DNA from: Lytechinus variegatus
Taxonomy: Eukaryota > Echinodermata > Echinoidea > Temnopleuroida > Toxopneustidae
Direction of reading: 5' to 3'
DNA: 64,000 nt
NCBI RefSeq assembly: GCF_018143015.1
Contig: NC_054741.1
Location: forward strand, 66,190,697 to 66,254,696
In this document: one piece after another, positions 35,612 to 64,000 of the stretch
Layout: each line of letters begins with the position of its first letter
Position numbering within the stretch: position 1 is the stretch's first letter
The notes under the pieces: model-generated
Database searches by the model: none
Told to the model about the DNA's origin: nothing
The model's input: only the letters and a program-made list of their open reading frames with translations
Program-made: the position numbers and the translations under genes

Positions 35612-36312
35612 GGGGAGCGTTTCATGAAATAAGTGGTCAGATGTTTTATCTAACAAACTCTTAAAGGGGCCTACCATTGACAAATCATGGGGAAATTGAA
35701 TCAGTACAAAATTTGCAAAAGGCCAATTGACTTGCATAATATAACCCCTCCGTCAAGAGAGCTTGTCGGACTAATGCAATAAAAGTTCGGACAGCACAAA
35801 TTTGACCGAACTCGTGATCAGTATTTACTTCGGGCTGTCGCAGACTATTAGCAGGTCTCTTGATTGAAAAACCAAAACAAACATTCTCTTTGAAGTTACA
35901 TGTTTCAAAGTGAAGACATGAAGTTTACTTCTGGTTGGTTAGTCTACTACCTATCGCTCTCCTAATACACCACTCAGACATGCCGACGTCTATTATATAA
36001 CACCCCCAGGCAGTCTGGAAGGAGGCCTTGTAGTTGCTCTTCCATATCATAAGCTGTTTTCTCATCGAGCGAAATTTGAAACGGCAATAAATCATGGCAC
36101 TTGGAAGAGACTATCCTTACAGTGAAAGTAAGCAGAGTGGAAGACTTGAATCCCTTCTCTGTTCTGAGACAGGCCTTGATTTCCCCATGATTTGTCAATG
36201 GTAGGCCGCTTTAATATATATCTGTTAGTTGTCATAGTTACAGTTTCTCCTCAGCCAATCGAAATCAGATCAGACAACTTGTCAGACAAAAAAAATGTTG
36301 ATGAATTGCCCC
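35612..36312. mobile_element. CATGAAA-family element split by a nested MITE
   Basis: Left arm GGGAGCGTTTCATGAAA; right arm resumes with TCATAGTTACAGTTTC, CAGCCAATCGAAATC and GATGAATTGCCCCCCC, in the order found at 643-815. The inner element occupies 35661-36214. Confidence 0.72.
35661..36214. mobile_element. Nested TTAA MITE
   Basis: TTAA|AGGGGCCTACCATTGACA opens and TGTCAATGGTAGGCCGCT|TTAA closes; the arms continue with AATCATGGGGAAA / TTTCCCCATGATT. Confidence 0.85.
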
Positions 36313-39295
36313 CCCCGTGACCTATTTCAGACTTTGTAATTGACGCTCTTTTACATCATAATTCAGATTGAGATAAATCTATTATTCTCATACATATACA
36401 TGTATGTTGTGTCAATGAAATTTTTCAGCCCACAATTACAAACATGAATCTGGTTCATATTTGCATAATTTAACCTTTGCTTTCATGAATAGTACATGTA
36501 CAAAAATTGACCGCGTCGGATTTGACTTCATCAAGCATGATTCTAACATAATGGAAACAGATCTTTTTTGGTGTCTGATTTATTTTGTTACAATTTTATT
36601 TTTTCTAAGATATCGGGTTAAGTTTATCGTTGCAATATGGTTTTATGTTAGGATAGGGTATAAATGTAGTGTTATATCCAATGTTAAAATTGGTAATTCC
36701 ATTAATGTGTGGAATCTATAGTGGAGCAATTGTCGCCGGAGCAAATGTCATGGAAACCATTTGGAGTCTGTCTCACTGGTATGACTGGCATTATTAAAGT
36801 GAATCAAGCAATCATGAGAGTAGAATCAACTTTTAAAATGTACAATTTTTAAACCATTTGTGTTCTCAATGACCATTTTATAAGATAATTTTTCAAAGAA
36901 AAATTTGCATGAATTCAACCATAATTCTAGGAGGAAAATTGTACATTTAGCTTCACATGAATCTGAAGTACAATTATAGATAAATAAAACAACTAAAATC
37001 CAACAGAGGTGTGAGTGATCACACATGTAATGAAATGAACTGAAAAAGCTGAAATTTAAATAGCTCCCATACCTTTTTGTATAGAAGGATACATAAGCTT
37101 AAATTAAGCAAAAAATAAAAAAAAATGCTGAAACCAGCTTAAGGCTAAACTCTTACACCAATGTATATTGTAAGCACTTGGAGCTTTGGGTATGACAATA
37201 TGAAAACATGCTAGATATAAATGCTAAAATGCATGAATGTATGTTCTTCCCACAAGAAACTCTGAAAACCCCTCTCTATCAGGTCACATTAAACATGTCA
37301 CATCCTATACAAATATAATTTTTCATATATTTATCCAAGATCAAAATATATCTTGAATTTTTGTATTTTATCTATGAAATATACATACAGTATAAATGAA
37401 AATGAATATATCAAATATATTTGAATGATTGGATGGAATCAGATACAATACAACAAATTCAAGGTTTGAAATAGTACATTTCATAACAGTATCAATATAC
37501 AGTATTAAGATGCATAGAAACAGTTGGCAAAACAATGCATAGGAAATTTCAGCCAAACAACAATAAAGAACATAAATTCATGTAATCTTGCAGCTCCTTC
37601 CTTTCCATTCCTCTCTCTATCTCTATTGCCTGTTTATTGAATCTTATCAATTCAAATTTTTCAATTTCCTTTACTTTTTTTCTGCAAATGAACAAAAATA
37701 TGAAAACAGCACTAAAATTCAAATCCAGTATAAATATAAGATCATATATGAATTGTTCAGCCCATTCAGTACTTGAAATGTGGTGTTATATCGGCCATAA
37801 TTAAAAATAAATATTCTGGTCAAATAAACATCTATTCACACAAGCTTGTCTTCATTTTATTAATATCAAATAACAGCTTTCAGACATACACATATGCTTT
37901 GATATACATGTAATTGCGTAAAGAACTAGAAGAGTGACAGAAACTTTAGAGGATGTACCAAAACTCAACAGAGAAGCTTTCATCATCACAGCTCATACAA
38001 TGGAGAGCTTCATAATTATGGAATCTTGATAATGATAAAAGTCATGCTTCAATACACATTTCACTGCACCTGGGTTGTTCAGTGTTAAAGAGAAATTCTG
38101 AATGGTATTTTGATCAACGTGATCAAAATAGTACAGTAGCTAAAATGTGGATGATAGAGGAAAAGCAGAACTACTGTACATGCATAGAAAGCAAGGTGAT
38201 ACATACATGTTTTACTACATGAGATACTCACCCGGTAAAATAAACAATGAAACCTGAGAGGTAATAAATGCCCATCTAAAGAAAATCAGGGTGAAGAACA
38301 TATAGCACCAGAATAAATACGAGTTTAGATATGAATGAAACCAATACACCCTGATGCATTCTGAAGAATGCTACAAATAATGCACAGGTGTTGGCATGTT
38401 AGTGGCGATGCAGCCTAATTGAGGGTATTTACAGGGAGCACAAAGTTTGCCAAGTGCTTTTGCACAAATTTATGGACACCCGAGATGGCCACTTGCATCG
38501 CTAACTTTATCCTGTGCATTATATGTTTTATAAAACAGGTCAACAGAATGCATTTTCTGTACAGCAAATATTCACTGATTGGCAACAAATTGTAAAAGGC
38601 TCTGATTTAAATTTCTGTAAAGAGAATAAACTTACTTCTTCAAAGGAACCTATTTTGCTTTAGAGCAGATGGAATGTTAAAAAAGAATACTAAAAGTTGT
38701 ACCATATATATTAAAACTAATATATAAAAAATTGATGTTTTAACACAAAATGCATATTGCACATAATACACAATAAAACATGAATCAAACACATTATCTA
38801 AATATGCAATTGAAAAACCTGGAACTGCTATGCAACACTATTTTTCATTTGAATTATATATATGTTATAACATTAAAAGTCTTCATTCAAAACAATCACC
38901 ATTTCATTCTTCAGTACGTATGTTCACTTTTAGGAAGTGCTTGTTGTCGATTCAATAATTTGCTTTCCCAAATAGAAAAATTCCCCCCCCTCAAAAAAAA
39001 ATTGTTCACAGATCAATTTTGTTATCTAACAAGACAGGCAAAAAATATATTGAGTATAGAAATAAATTTGTTTGTAAACTATCCTTTTCATGAATGTTGA
39101 ATGAGAAAGATGGAATCAGCAATATATTAAAGATTGATCTAAAATTTTTGCTTTGTTGGCAGTTGAACCTGGGTTTTACCCGAAAGTACAATGCATCCCA
39201 GAAAAAAGCAAAACATTTTTTCCTATCATGATCATAAATTTGCTTAATGAAATGTACATGAATGGAAAGATGCACTTATCCTTTTTCAATTGAAA
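36313..39295. other. Intergenic and possible 3' region of the phosphoesterase
   Basis: AT-rich, no supported coding or repeat family. On the - strand an AATAAA-type signal near 37855 could end a long 3' untranslated region of the gene that stops at 40813. Confidence 0.35.
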
Positions 39296-40307
39296 CCCAT
39301 CTCAACGTTCATAATGCATGCATGACTGAGTTAGAATAATGGAAAGTGGTGCTACCAAATTTTCATTCGCGCGAGCAAATAACGATCTTGAGCAAGTTTT
39401 TCTGGCCTTTACAGCTTTCTATTCGGAAAACAAATTTCATTACTTAAATACCTATCTTTTCCTCTTCCAGATGAGATCTTATGCATAAATATGATTGACA
39501 CATGGTCGAGAAAAAGTTGCATGAAAACATGCTTTCTTTCTACCGATTCGATGAATTGTTGAAAACAAGCATTTTGTTTTTCCTACAAAGCAGCAGACAA
39601 TAGGTAAACCATGCCAACGGTGAATGTTGTTCAGGCCAGGGAGAAAAATCCGTTTATTGCTGCGGACTTGAGTCAAGGCTATGGAAATTCAATGTTACAG
39701 TGTTAATAATTTTTATCTCAAACTTCCCTCTGTCTTTTCATTTGTCGCTACATTTCACAGGGGAGGTGGAACATGTCTGAGGGGGCAGGGCAAAGCAGAA
39801 AAGGGGTACATCGCTTTTTCCATGTGTAGACGAGAAGCCATTTTCTACTCAGAAGTTTGTTTTTCTGTAAATGGGTCACCCCTACCCCATCCAACATTCT
39901 GTTGCCCTGCCTCATTTATCATTTCAAGCAATATTTACAAGTTTGACAGAAAGAATGTTTTATAAGCCAACCACAAAATCACACTCATTGCCCATTCACC
40001 AGTAGCCCATTGTTTGCCGCATTGATGGAAATGCTTGTTTTCCTATGTTTTTCACTAGCTAGAATACAAGTATGTTTTAATGCAACTTTTTATCGACCAT
40101 ATGTCAATTGTATTTTACGCACAAGGTCTCATATGAAAGATGAAAAATCAACATTTTAAGTAATGATCTTTGTTTCCAGAATAGAAAGCAGTAAAAGCCA
40201 GAAAAACTCATTTAAAATCATAATTTGCTTGTGCAAATGGAAATTTACTAGCACCACTTTCCATTGTTCTAATTCAGTCATGCATGCATTATAAACGTTG
40301 AGATGGG
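39296..40307. mobile_element. 1-kb element with ~145-bp terminal inverted repeats
   Basis: CCCATCTCAACGTTCATAAT at the left is mirrored at the right (ATTATAAACGTTGAGATGGG, one change). The mirror continues through GAATAATGGAAAGTGGTGCT and TTTTTCTGGC...CTTTCTATTC. No transposase frame recognised. Confidence 0.88.
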
Positions 40308-40812
40308 CTATAAATGAGGGAAGCATAACTCGCCATTGTACATCTCATGGAGCAAATTTATGATTATGACGTCAAAAAATTACACTGAATTACGGTTTCC
40401 TTTTTTTCTGGGAAGCACTGCATTTCCGTCGCACCCCCTTAATTTTGTTAATAGATTGATTTATTTTCATCAATACATTAATGAATTAATTCCTTGTACA
40501 TCTGCTTTCAGTAAAAGATACCAAAAACAACAAAAAACCCAAAGCATTTGACTTCTAGAATTCCTCGATCAAAGCACATCCATCACCTACCTTCTTGATA
40601 ATGTTAACCTTTTGACAAGACATGACAAACTTAATATTTTCTATGTGACTAAGTGATTGAAAATTACCAATAGCCACCAGTAAATATGCCCATTCAAAGG
40701 GCCTTTTGGATTCTAGAACAGAAAGAAACAGCACAAAATTATTCAGTAGTTTGATGAGCCAGCTTTGACTGCAAGTTTCCCTTGTGTGCAGGTTTCACAG
40801 TATCTTTTTTGC

Positions 40813-57416
<16,604 letters not shown>

Positions 57417-57550
57417 CTAGGTATGAGAGAAAGCAAGATGGATTTTGAAAATCTGTTTTGCTTGATAAAGCTGCCTTTGATTACTAGACTTTACATTCAG
57501 ACTTCTTAAAACCTGATAAAAGCATAACACTGAATAGGTCCCTTAATTCT

Positions 57551-59304
57551 GAGCCTGAGTCATATCGATTATTTTGAAAACCGGTGTTCGACAGCTCTAA
57601 TTCGATCGAACATCGATGCATCGAATATTGAAGGCGGGGAAAATTTAGTCTTGTTTTTGCGTCGATGCGATGCGCTTTGCATAATATGCACTACGCACTG
57701 ACGGTATGCGCTGGCGTTGGCCGGGTGAGCGTTGCACAAGCAGATGACAGAGCAAAGTTCGTTTGTATTTTCCATGATCACAAAACACACAAAAAAGGCC
57801 GGGACCAAAGCAGAATTCTTCCCAAAATATCTTCAACAATGATATTTGCAGATGACAACATATAAGTTTAAAATGAAACAATAATAAAGACATGAATCAC
57901 GCAGAGTCGATCCGAATGATTTTCGGTCGACTAGCATTCGCAGTCCATTCACCAGCCCCGTCCGCAGCTCCGTACACTCACTCTCCCGAAACGACAGGCG
58001 TGCTTGACGTCAGCGCCAGCAAACAAGTGCAATCAACGGAGAGCGCTGTAACTTGCCTGAGATTGTGTAGTTGGATCCAAAATGAGCTCCAAATAAATTT
58101 ATGGGAATAAATACGCAATTTTCTCTGGATGGTCATTTGAATTGCTATTCAATGCTGATATAACGATTGTGAGGAAAGATTGTGGAATATGAGTTATGAC
58201 GATGTTCGAGAATTAATCCTGATAATGACAATCCAGTTTTTTAGACGCAATTGAGCATGCGATCAAAATAAATACGAATGTTTCGAATCGAGCCCTAAAT
58301 TCATCTAAATTATTACGATTTAACAAGATTTTATGGTCATACTAAGAATATTGACGATGTCAGCAAAGTATGTTATGTTCATATGGAAGAAATAATACTG
58401 GGATTATTTCTATTGTTATTCCATCTCTGGACGTCTCCTCCAAGCTCCGAGAAAATAAGCACAATGCGCATGCGTATTTGATGACGTATGACATATTTTC
58501 CCATTCATGAAATCAGAGCCCAAAGTTGGGCACAAACTAGCTTCAAATTGATGGGAAAAAATATCAAACGCAATTTTCTCTGTTTTGTCATGTAAAATGT
58601 TATTATATGGTGATATTACGAACTTGAACAGAGTTTTTGCATGTAGACAATGTTCGAGAATCAATCCTGACGTGATGATTATTTTTTTTAGACAAGTGCA
58701 CTAGCTCGACTCAAGAAGTCAAGTCGATCGTCATGAGATGTCCGCCATTGAAAATTGAAACGAAATACAAACGTTTCACATCAAGCTCTAAATTCATATT
58801 AATGATTATCATATGCAAATTATTGTTAAATATTACGATTTAATAATGTTCTATGGTCATGATTTTAATATTGTTCATGAAAGCAAGATTTATTTTACGT
58901 TGATCGCGTCAATTTCCGGCCATTTTCTGGGTTGATTAAAGAACAGTACTGCGCATGCACGATCGATGGCCGGCCATGACTTCCATTCATGAATTCATCG
59001 TGCATAAATTATCTCGGCACGAGCAGACGAGTAAGACTCGAACTATGATGGAAATAAACTTCAAATTAATGGTGAATAGCATCATAATTACTCATTCGGT
59101 TTCATTTTGGGGGCAATAGAAATCAGGTAAGTAGTAGTAAAGTTGGACATTACTGATATTTTGATGATTGATTGTGTAAACCAAACGAATCGGCCGGCCG
59201 ACGTATTTTTTTTTTTTTTTCGATGCACCGATTTTGCAAAATCTGCACCGGTGTTCGATGACATCGATCGAACACCGATTTTAAAATCGATTCGACTCAG
59301 GCTT
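57551..59304. mobile_element. 1.75-kb element with ~40-bp inverted ends
   Basis: GAGCCTGAGTC...AAAACCGGTGTTCG at the left is mirrored by CGAACACCGATTTTAAAATC...GACTCAGGC at the right. Two diverged internal blocks share ATGTTCGAGAATNAATCCTG and TTACGATTTAA (58200-58370 and 58650-58880). No transposase recognised. Confidence 0.75.
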
Positions 59305-59380
59305 ACAGTTAATTCACATTCGATTTTCATGCACACTTCACCTCAAAACTTGGAAGGATTGGGTGGGGGGGGGTGTTGCA

Positions 59381-59592
59381 CCCACAAATGTAATAACGCC
59401 CACAAATGTAATAACGCCCACAAATGTAATAACACTTTACCCACAAATGTAATAACGCCCACAAATGTAATAACACTTTACCCACAAATGTAATAATTTC
59501 ACCCACAAATGTAATAATGCACTTTACCCACAAATGTAATAATTTTTGATCGCCCACAAATGTAATAATGACTTTACCCACAAATGTAATAA
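59381..59592 (+). repeat. Ten copies of a 16-bp motif with variable spacers
   Basis: CCCACAAATGTAATAA occurs ten times without change, separated by short spacers such as CG, CACTTTA, TTTCA and TTTTTGATCG. Confidence 0.95.
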
Positions 59593-59629
59593 ATTTGAAG
59601 GGATTTTTGGCAAATCCGTTCTGAACTAA

Positions 59630-62260
59630 AATCGTATAGTAATGCGTTCATATAGCACAAAAGTGCAAAGTTTCTTTTCCTGACCCGGTTAGTTAACAAA
59701 TTATAATATAAATCCAAAGTCTTTATTTCAGACCCGGTTGTTTCAAAAATTATAATATAAATCCAAAGTCTTTATTCCAGACCCGGTTGTTTCAAAAATT
59801 ATAATATAAGTACAAAGTCTTTATTCCAGACCCGGTTGTTTAAAAAATAATCATATGAGCCTAAAGTCTTTATTCCATAGCCGATTGTTTAAAAAATGAT
59901 AATATAAGTCCAAAGTATTTTCTCCAGACCCGGTTGTTTAAAAAATTATAATATAAATCCAAAGTTTTTTTTCCAGACCCTGTTGTTTCAAAAATTATAA
60001 TATAAATCCAAAGTCTTTATTCCAGACCCGGTTATTTCAAAAATAATAATATAAGTACAAAGTCTTTATTCCAGACCCGGTTGTTTAAGAAATAATCATA
60101 TGAGCCTAAAGTCTTTATTCCAGACCCGATTGTTTCAAAAATGAAAATATAAGTCCAAAGTCGTTTCTCCAGACCCGCTTGTTTAAAAATATATAATATA
60201 AATCCAAAGTCTTTTTCCAGACCCTGTTGTTTAAAAAATTATAATATAAATCCAAAGTCTTTATTCCAGACCCTGTTGTTTCAAAAATTATAATATAAAT
60301 CCAAAGTCTTTATTCCAGACCCGGTTGTTTAAAAAATAATAATATAAGTACAAAGTCTTTATTCCAGACCCGGTTGTTTAAAAAATAATAATGTAAGTCC
60401 AACGTCTTTATTCCAGATCGATTGTTTAAAAGATAATAATATAAGTCCAAAGTCTTTTCTCCAGACCCTGTTGTTTCAAAAATTATAATATAAATCCAAA
60501 GTCTTTATTCCAGACCCTGTTGTTTCAAAAATTATAATATAAATCCAAAGTCTTTATTCCAGACCCGGTTGTTTAAAAAATAATCATATGAGCCTAAAGT
60601 CTTTATTCCATAGCCGATTGTTTAAAAAATGATAATATAAGTCCAAAGTATTTTCTCCAGACCCGGTTGTTTAAAAAATTATAATATAAATCCAAAGTTT
60701 TTTTTCCAGACCCTGTTGTTTCAAAAATTATAATATAAATCCAAAGTCTTTATTCCAGACCCGGTTATTTCAAAAATAATAATATAAGTACAAAGTCTTT
60801 ATTCCAGACCCGGTTGTTTAAGAAATAATCATATGAGCCTAAAGTCTTTATTCCAGACCCGATTGTTTCAAAAATGAAAATATAAGTCCAAAGTCGTTTC
60901 TCCAGACCCGGTTGTTTAAAAAAATATAATATAAATCCAAAGTCTTTTTCCAGACCCTGTTGTTTAAAAAATTATAATATAAATCCAAAGTCTTTATTCC
61001 AGACCCTGTTGTTTCAAAAATTATAATATAAATCCAAAGTCTTTATTCCAGACCCGGTTGTTTAAAAAATAATAATATAAGTACAAAGTCTTTATTCCAG
61101 ACCCGGTTGTTTAAAAAATAATAATGTTAAGTCCAACGTCTTTATTCCAGATCGATTGTTTAAAAGATAATAATATAAGTCCAAAGTCTTTTCTCCAGAC
61201 CCGGTTGTTTCAAAAATTATAATATAAATCCAAAGTCTTTTTCCAGACCCTGTTGTTTCAAAAATTATAATATAAATCCAAAGTCTTTATTCCAGACCCG
61301 GTTGTTTCAAAAATAATAATATAAGTCCAAAGTCTTTATTCCAGATCGATTGTTTAAAAGATAATAATATAAGTCCAAAGTCTTTTCTCCAGACCCGGTT
61401 GTTTCAAAAATTATAATATAAATCCAAAGTCTTTTTCCAGACCCGGTTGTTTCAAAAATTATAATATAAATCCAAAGTCTTTACTCCAGACCCGGTTGTT
61501 TCAAAAATAATAATATGAGCCCAAGGTCTTTATTCCAGACCCGGTTGTTTACAATATTATAATATAAGTACAAAGTTTTTATTCCAGACCCGGTTGTTTA
61601 AAAAATAATCATATGAGCCTAAAGTCTTTATTCCAGACCCGATTGTTTAAAAAATAATAATATAAGTACAAAGTCTTTATTCCAGACCCGATTGTTTCAA
61701 AAATAATAATATAAGTACAAAGTCTTTATTCCAGACCCGGTTGTTTCAAAAATAATAATATGAGCCCAAGGTCTTTTCTCCAGACCCGGTTGTTTCAAAA
61801 ATTATAATATAAATCCAAAGTCTTTTTCCAGACCCGGTTGTTTAAAAAATCATAATATAAGTACAAAGTCTTTATTCCAGACCCGGTTGTTTAAAAAATA
61901 ATCATATGAGCTTAAAGTCTTTATTCTAGACCCGATTGTTTCAAAAATGATAATATAAGTCCAAAGTCTTTTCACCAGACCTGGTTGTTTCAAAAATTAT
62001 AATATAAATCCAAAGTCTTTATTCCAGACCCGGTTGTTCAAAAGATAATAATATAAGACCAAAGTCTTTATTCCAGACCCGATTTTTTCAAATATTATGA
62101 TATAAGTCCAAACTAAGATACGATAATGATGTTTCGGTGGAATAAAAATGAGAATCGAGCCTAGTCTTCTCTCCAGACCCAGTTATTTCAAAAATTATAA
62201 TATAAGTCCAAACTAAGATACCATAATGATATTCCAGTGGAAAAAAAAATCGAGCTTAGC
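59630..62260 (+). repeat. Satellite of ~49-bp units with 733-bp higher-order repeat
   Basis: More than 50 units carry AAGTCTTTATTCCAGACCC, GGTTGTTTCAAAAATTATAA and TATAAATCC. Landmark variants recur 733-734 bp apart: CCATAGCCGATTG (59875/60608), TCGTTTCTCC (60161/60894) and CAACGTCTTTA (about 60400/61134). That is 15 units per higher-order block. Confidence 0.95.
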
Positions 62261-63440
62261 CTTTGCTCCAAACCCTGTTATTCAAAAATTGTAAATAACA
62301 ATACAACAACAAAAACCGTATAAGACCCCATAATCTTATTAATGCTGGATAACGTGTGTGTGTGTGTGTGTGTGTGGACATATAGCGTAGTCTTTCAGCC
62401 AGACCCAGTCATTTGTTTTTCAAAATAAGGCTAAGAGTAAAAATATAAATAAATCCTAATCTAATACCAAGCAATTCTTGAACCTAAGAACATGTTTTTA
62501 AAAAGAGGTTTAGAATGTTGTCTTTATTCCAGACCTAATTATTACAAAAATTACGAGAAAAAAATCTAACATAAGACGATATCATATTCTCTTGGAATAA
62601 CATGAGTTGTAAAACGTACTCTTTCCTCCAGACCAGGTTATCTAAGGAATGAATTAAAAAAGAAAATCAAATCTAAAACCAGTTTTCAAAAGTTACATCC
62701 AGTAAAAAATATGTCTGTACCCCAAATCCAGATTCTTTTGTATAATAATACTAAGACCCCTACAAAACATTGTAATTATGCATTTGCAAAGAAAACGTCC
62801 ATTTTCCAGACTTGGTTATTATTTAAAAATAAAATTGTCTAAAACAAATACCCAATAATCTAACTACTGTGGAATAACATGGAGATCGATTGTAGACTTT
62901 CCTCCAGACACAATTATATTAAGAATAAAAAAACAATAAAACCCAACCCCCAACAACGAATCTAAGAACCAACAATCCTCCAAATTAAGACCAAGTACAA
63001 AAGCGTGTGTGTGTGTGTGTATTTGAGTTTTGTCAGACGTGTATCAATCAGATATGATTATTTACGTCTGGGACTGACCTTTAACGTCACCATCCGAAAG
63101 ACGTGACCAGGGCTCGAACCTCGAACCTCTGCATCAATTTGTAACTTCCCCACAGCTTGGATTACAGGCGCACGCCACAACGCCCAGTTGTTTAGAGCGT
63201 TGTCTCTATTCCAGACCCAGTCATTTAGAAATTAATTCAAACAATATTAAAAACATAAGACTTTGTTATATTCTTATTCCTGTTGAATAACATTATTATT
63301 ATGCTTAGACCTTCGTCTAGACCCAGCTATTTATAAGATAACACAAGTATTTAAAAAAATCAAAGCTAAGACCAATCTTTAAAATTAAACCCAGTTAAAA
63401 TGCTTGGGTTTAGAGAGTTGTCTTTACCCCACATCCAGTT
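62261..63440 (+). repeat. Decayed edge of the satellite
   Basis: CCAGACCCAGTTATT-like phrases recur at growing distance and divergence, with GT runs at 62347-62376 and 63003. A SINE is inserted at 63004-63188. Confidence 0.7.
63004..63188 (-). mobile_element. 7SL-like-headed SINE, copy 1
   Basis: Read on -, it starts ACTGGGCGTTGTGGCGTGCG, then CCTGTAATCCAAGCTGTGGG, a B box GAGGTTCGAGCCC, the body TTTCGGATGGTGACGTTAAA with GTCCCAGACGTAA, and a CA-repeat tail. It differs from copy 2 at very few bases. Confidence 0.85.
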
Positions 63441-63479
63441 CTCTTAAAATACAAATTAAGCAAAAGATTAATCTAAAAA

Positions 63480-63600
63480 CTTAGACACTAGCATCTCCCA
63501 AACTATAAAACCCTGTGATAAGGCATACCGTAAGTTGGTATACAACTTGTTTTTGTTTGATGGAAGTGAAATAAATACAATTGAATTGAATTGAATACCA
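63480..63600 (+). mobile_element. Possible LINE 3' tail
   Basis: AATAAATACAATTGAATTGA followed by further ATTGA units looks like the 3' end of a non-LTR element; no coding part is attached. Confidence 0.35.
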
Positions 63601-63811
63601 CAAAAACGTCAAATTAATAAAAGGCGTAAATATTAAGATCTGAATGGTACGTGCCTTAAAAACCCAAAATAACAACAACAACAACGTTATTCTACATCAA
63701 TGATATTGTGGCGTCTTGGTTAATATTGTTTGTCTGTTTTTATCGTTTCTAATAATTTCCTATTTTGAAATAACTGCATGGGTCTAGAGCAAAGACTACA
63801 CCATATTTAAA

Positions 63812-64000
63812 GACTGGGCGTTGTGGCGTGCGCCTGTAATCCAAGCTGTGGGGAAGTTACAAATTGATGCAGAGGGTCGAGGTTCGAGCCCTGGTCACGT
63901 CTTTCGGATGGTGACGTTAAAGGTCGGTCCCAGACGTAAATAATCATATCTGATTGATACACGTCTGACAAAACTCAAATACACACACACACAACACTGG
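63812..64000 (+). mobile_element. 7SL-like-headed SINE, copy 2
   Basis: Same element in + orientation: GACTGGGCGTTGTGGCGTGC, GCCTGTAATCCAAGCTGTGG, AGGTTCGAGCCCTGGTCAC, TCGGATGGTGACGTTAAAGG and a CA-repeat tail at the window edge. Confidence 0.85.

Noticed and set aside
36461..36721. 86-codon hydrophobic + strand frame
   Set aside because: The amino acid mix reflects AT-rich DNA, and no splice context or homology is apparent.
39681..39965. 94-codon frame inside the 1-kb inverted-repeat element
   Set aside because: No transposase motif; its start and end do not relate to the element's structure.
57569..57893. Overlapping - strand frames that might be a transposase piece
   Set aside because: They lie inside the 57551-59304 element but carry no recognisable DDE, zinc-finger or BED pattern.
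59381..59592. CRISPR-like repeat-spacer layout
   Set aside because: Spacers are 2-10 bases, there are no cas genes and the genome is animal; it is a minisatellite-type array.
63812..64000. Functional SRP (7SL) RNA gene
   Set aside because: The resemblance covers only the 5' domain; the rest is a SINE body and CA tail, and a second copy exists 620 bp away in inverted orientation.
57417..64000. Missing N-terminal exons of the phosphoesterase (metal-site aspartate and GNH motif)
   Set aside because: I looked for these on the - strand and found only repeats, so they must lie beyond the window.

Overview
The window is animal nuclear DNA. Its genes are split into small exons with GT-AG introns, are sparse (four genes in 64 kb) and sit in AT-rich sequence crowded with inverted-repeat elements, SINEs and microsatellites. 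The repeat families (long elements full of TGACCTTTGACCT, and TTAA-flanked elements with AAGGACAAGTCCACC ends) look to me like sea urchin or another echinoderm. That assignment rests on remembered repeat style and not on a search.

Left part, + strand: 336-5053 holds the last four exons of a coiled-coil protein that resembles the C20orf96/DUF4515 type. Its 5' end lies outside the window. 5.1-12.5 kb is intergenic and made largely of mobile elements. On the - strand, 12537-20543 encodes a complete cytochrome c oxidase subunit 4 in three coding exons, with a probable untranslated first exon at 24112-24200. On the + strand, 29622-31879 encodes a complete SYS1 (Golgi membrane protein) in three coding exons, with a probable untranslated first exon ending at 27294. 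COX4 and SYS1 are therefore head to head, about 3 kb apart.

Right part, - strand: 40813-57416 holds eleven consecutive exons (615 residues, open in phase at every junction) of a 5'-nucleotidase-type metallophosphoesterase that ends in a linker and an ankyrin-repeat tail. Its N-terminal exons lie beyond the window or are not recognisable. Its introns carry a fragment of a non-LTR reverse transcriptase, a mariner-like element, long foldback elements, minisatellites and SINEs.

Far right (59.4-64 kb) is repeat DNA. It holds ten copies of a 16-bp motif with variable spacers, a satellite of about 49-bp units with a clear 733-bp higher-order period, decayed satellite, and two nearly identical copies, in inverted orientation, of a SINE whose head looks like the Alu domain of 7SL (SRP) RNA. 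That SINE, the ankyrin-tailed phosphoesterase, the large supply of nuclear-receptor DR1 motifs carried by transposons, and a GC-rich element with a 9-bp target duplication are the items most worth checking.

The genes are unrelated in function: a ciliary or structural coiled-coil candidate, respiration, Golgi trafficking and nucleotide or sugar-phosphate hydrolysis. No operon-like logic applies. Exon coordinates come from reading frames, splice consensus and remembered family sequence; no alignment could be run.
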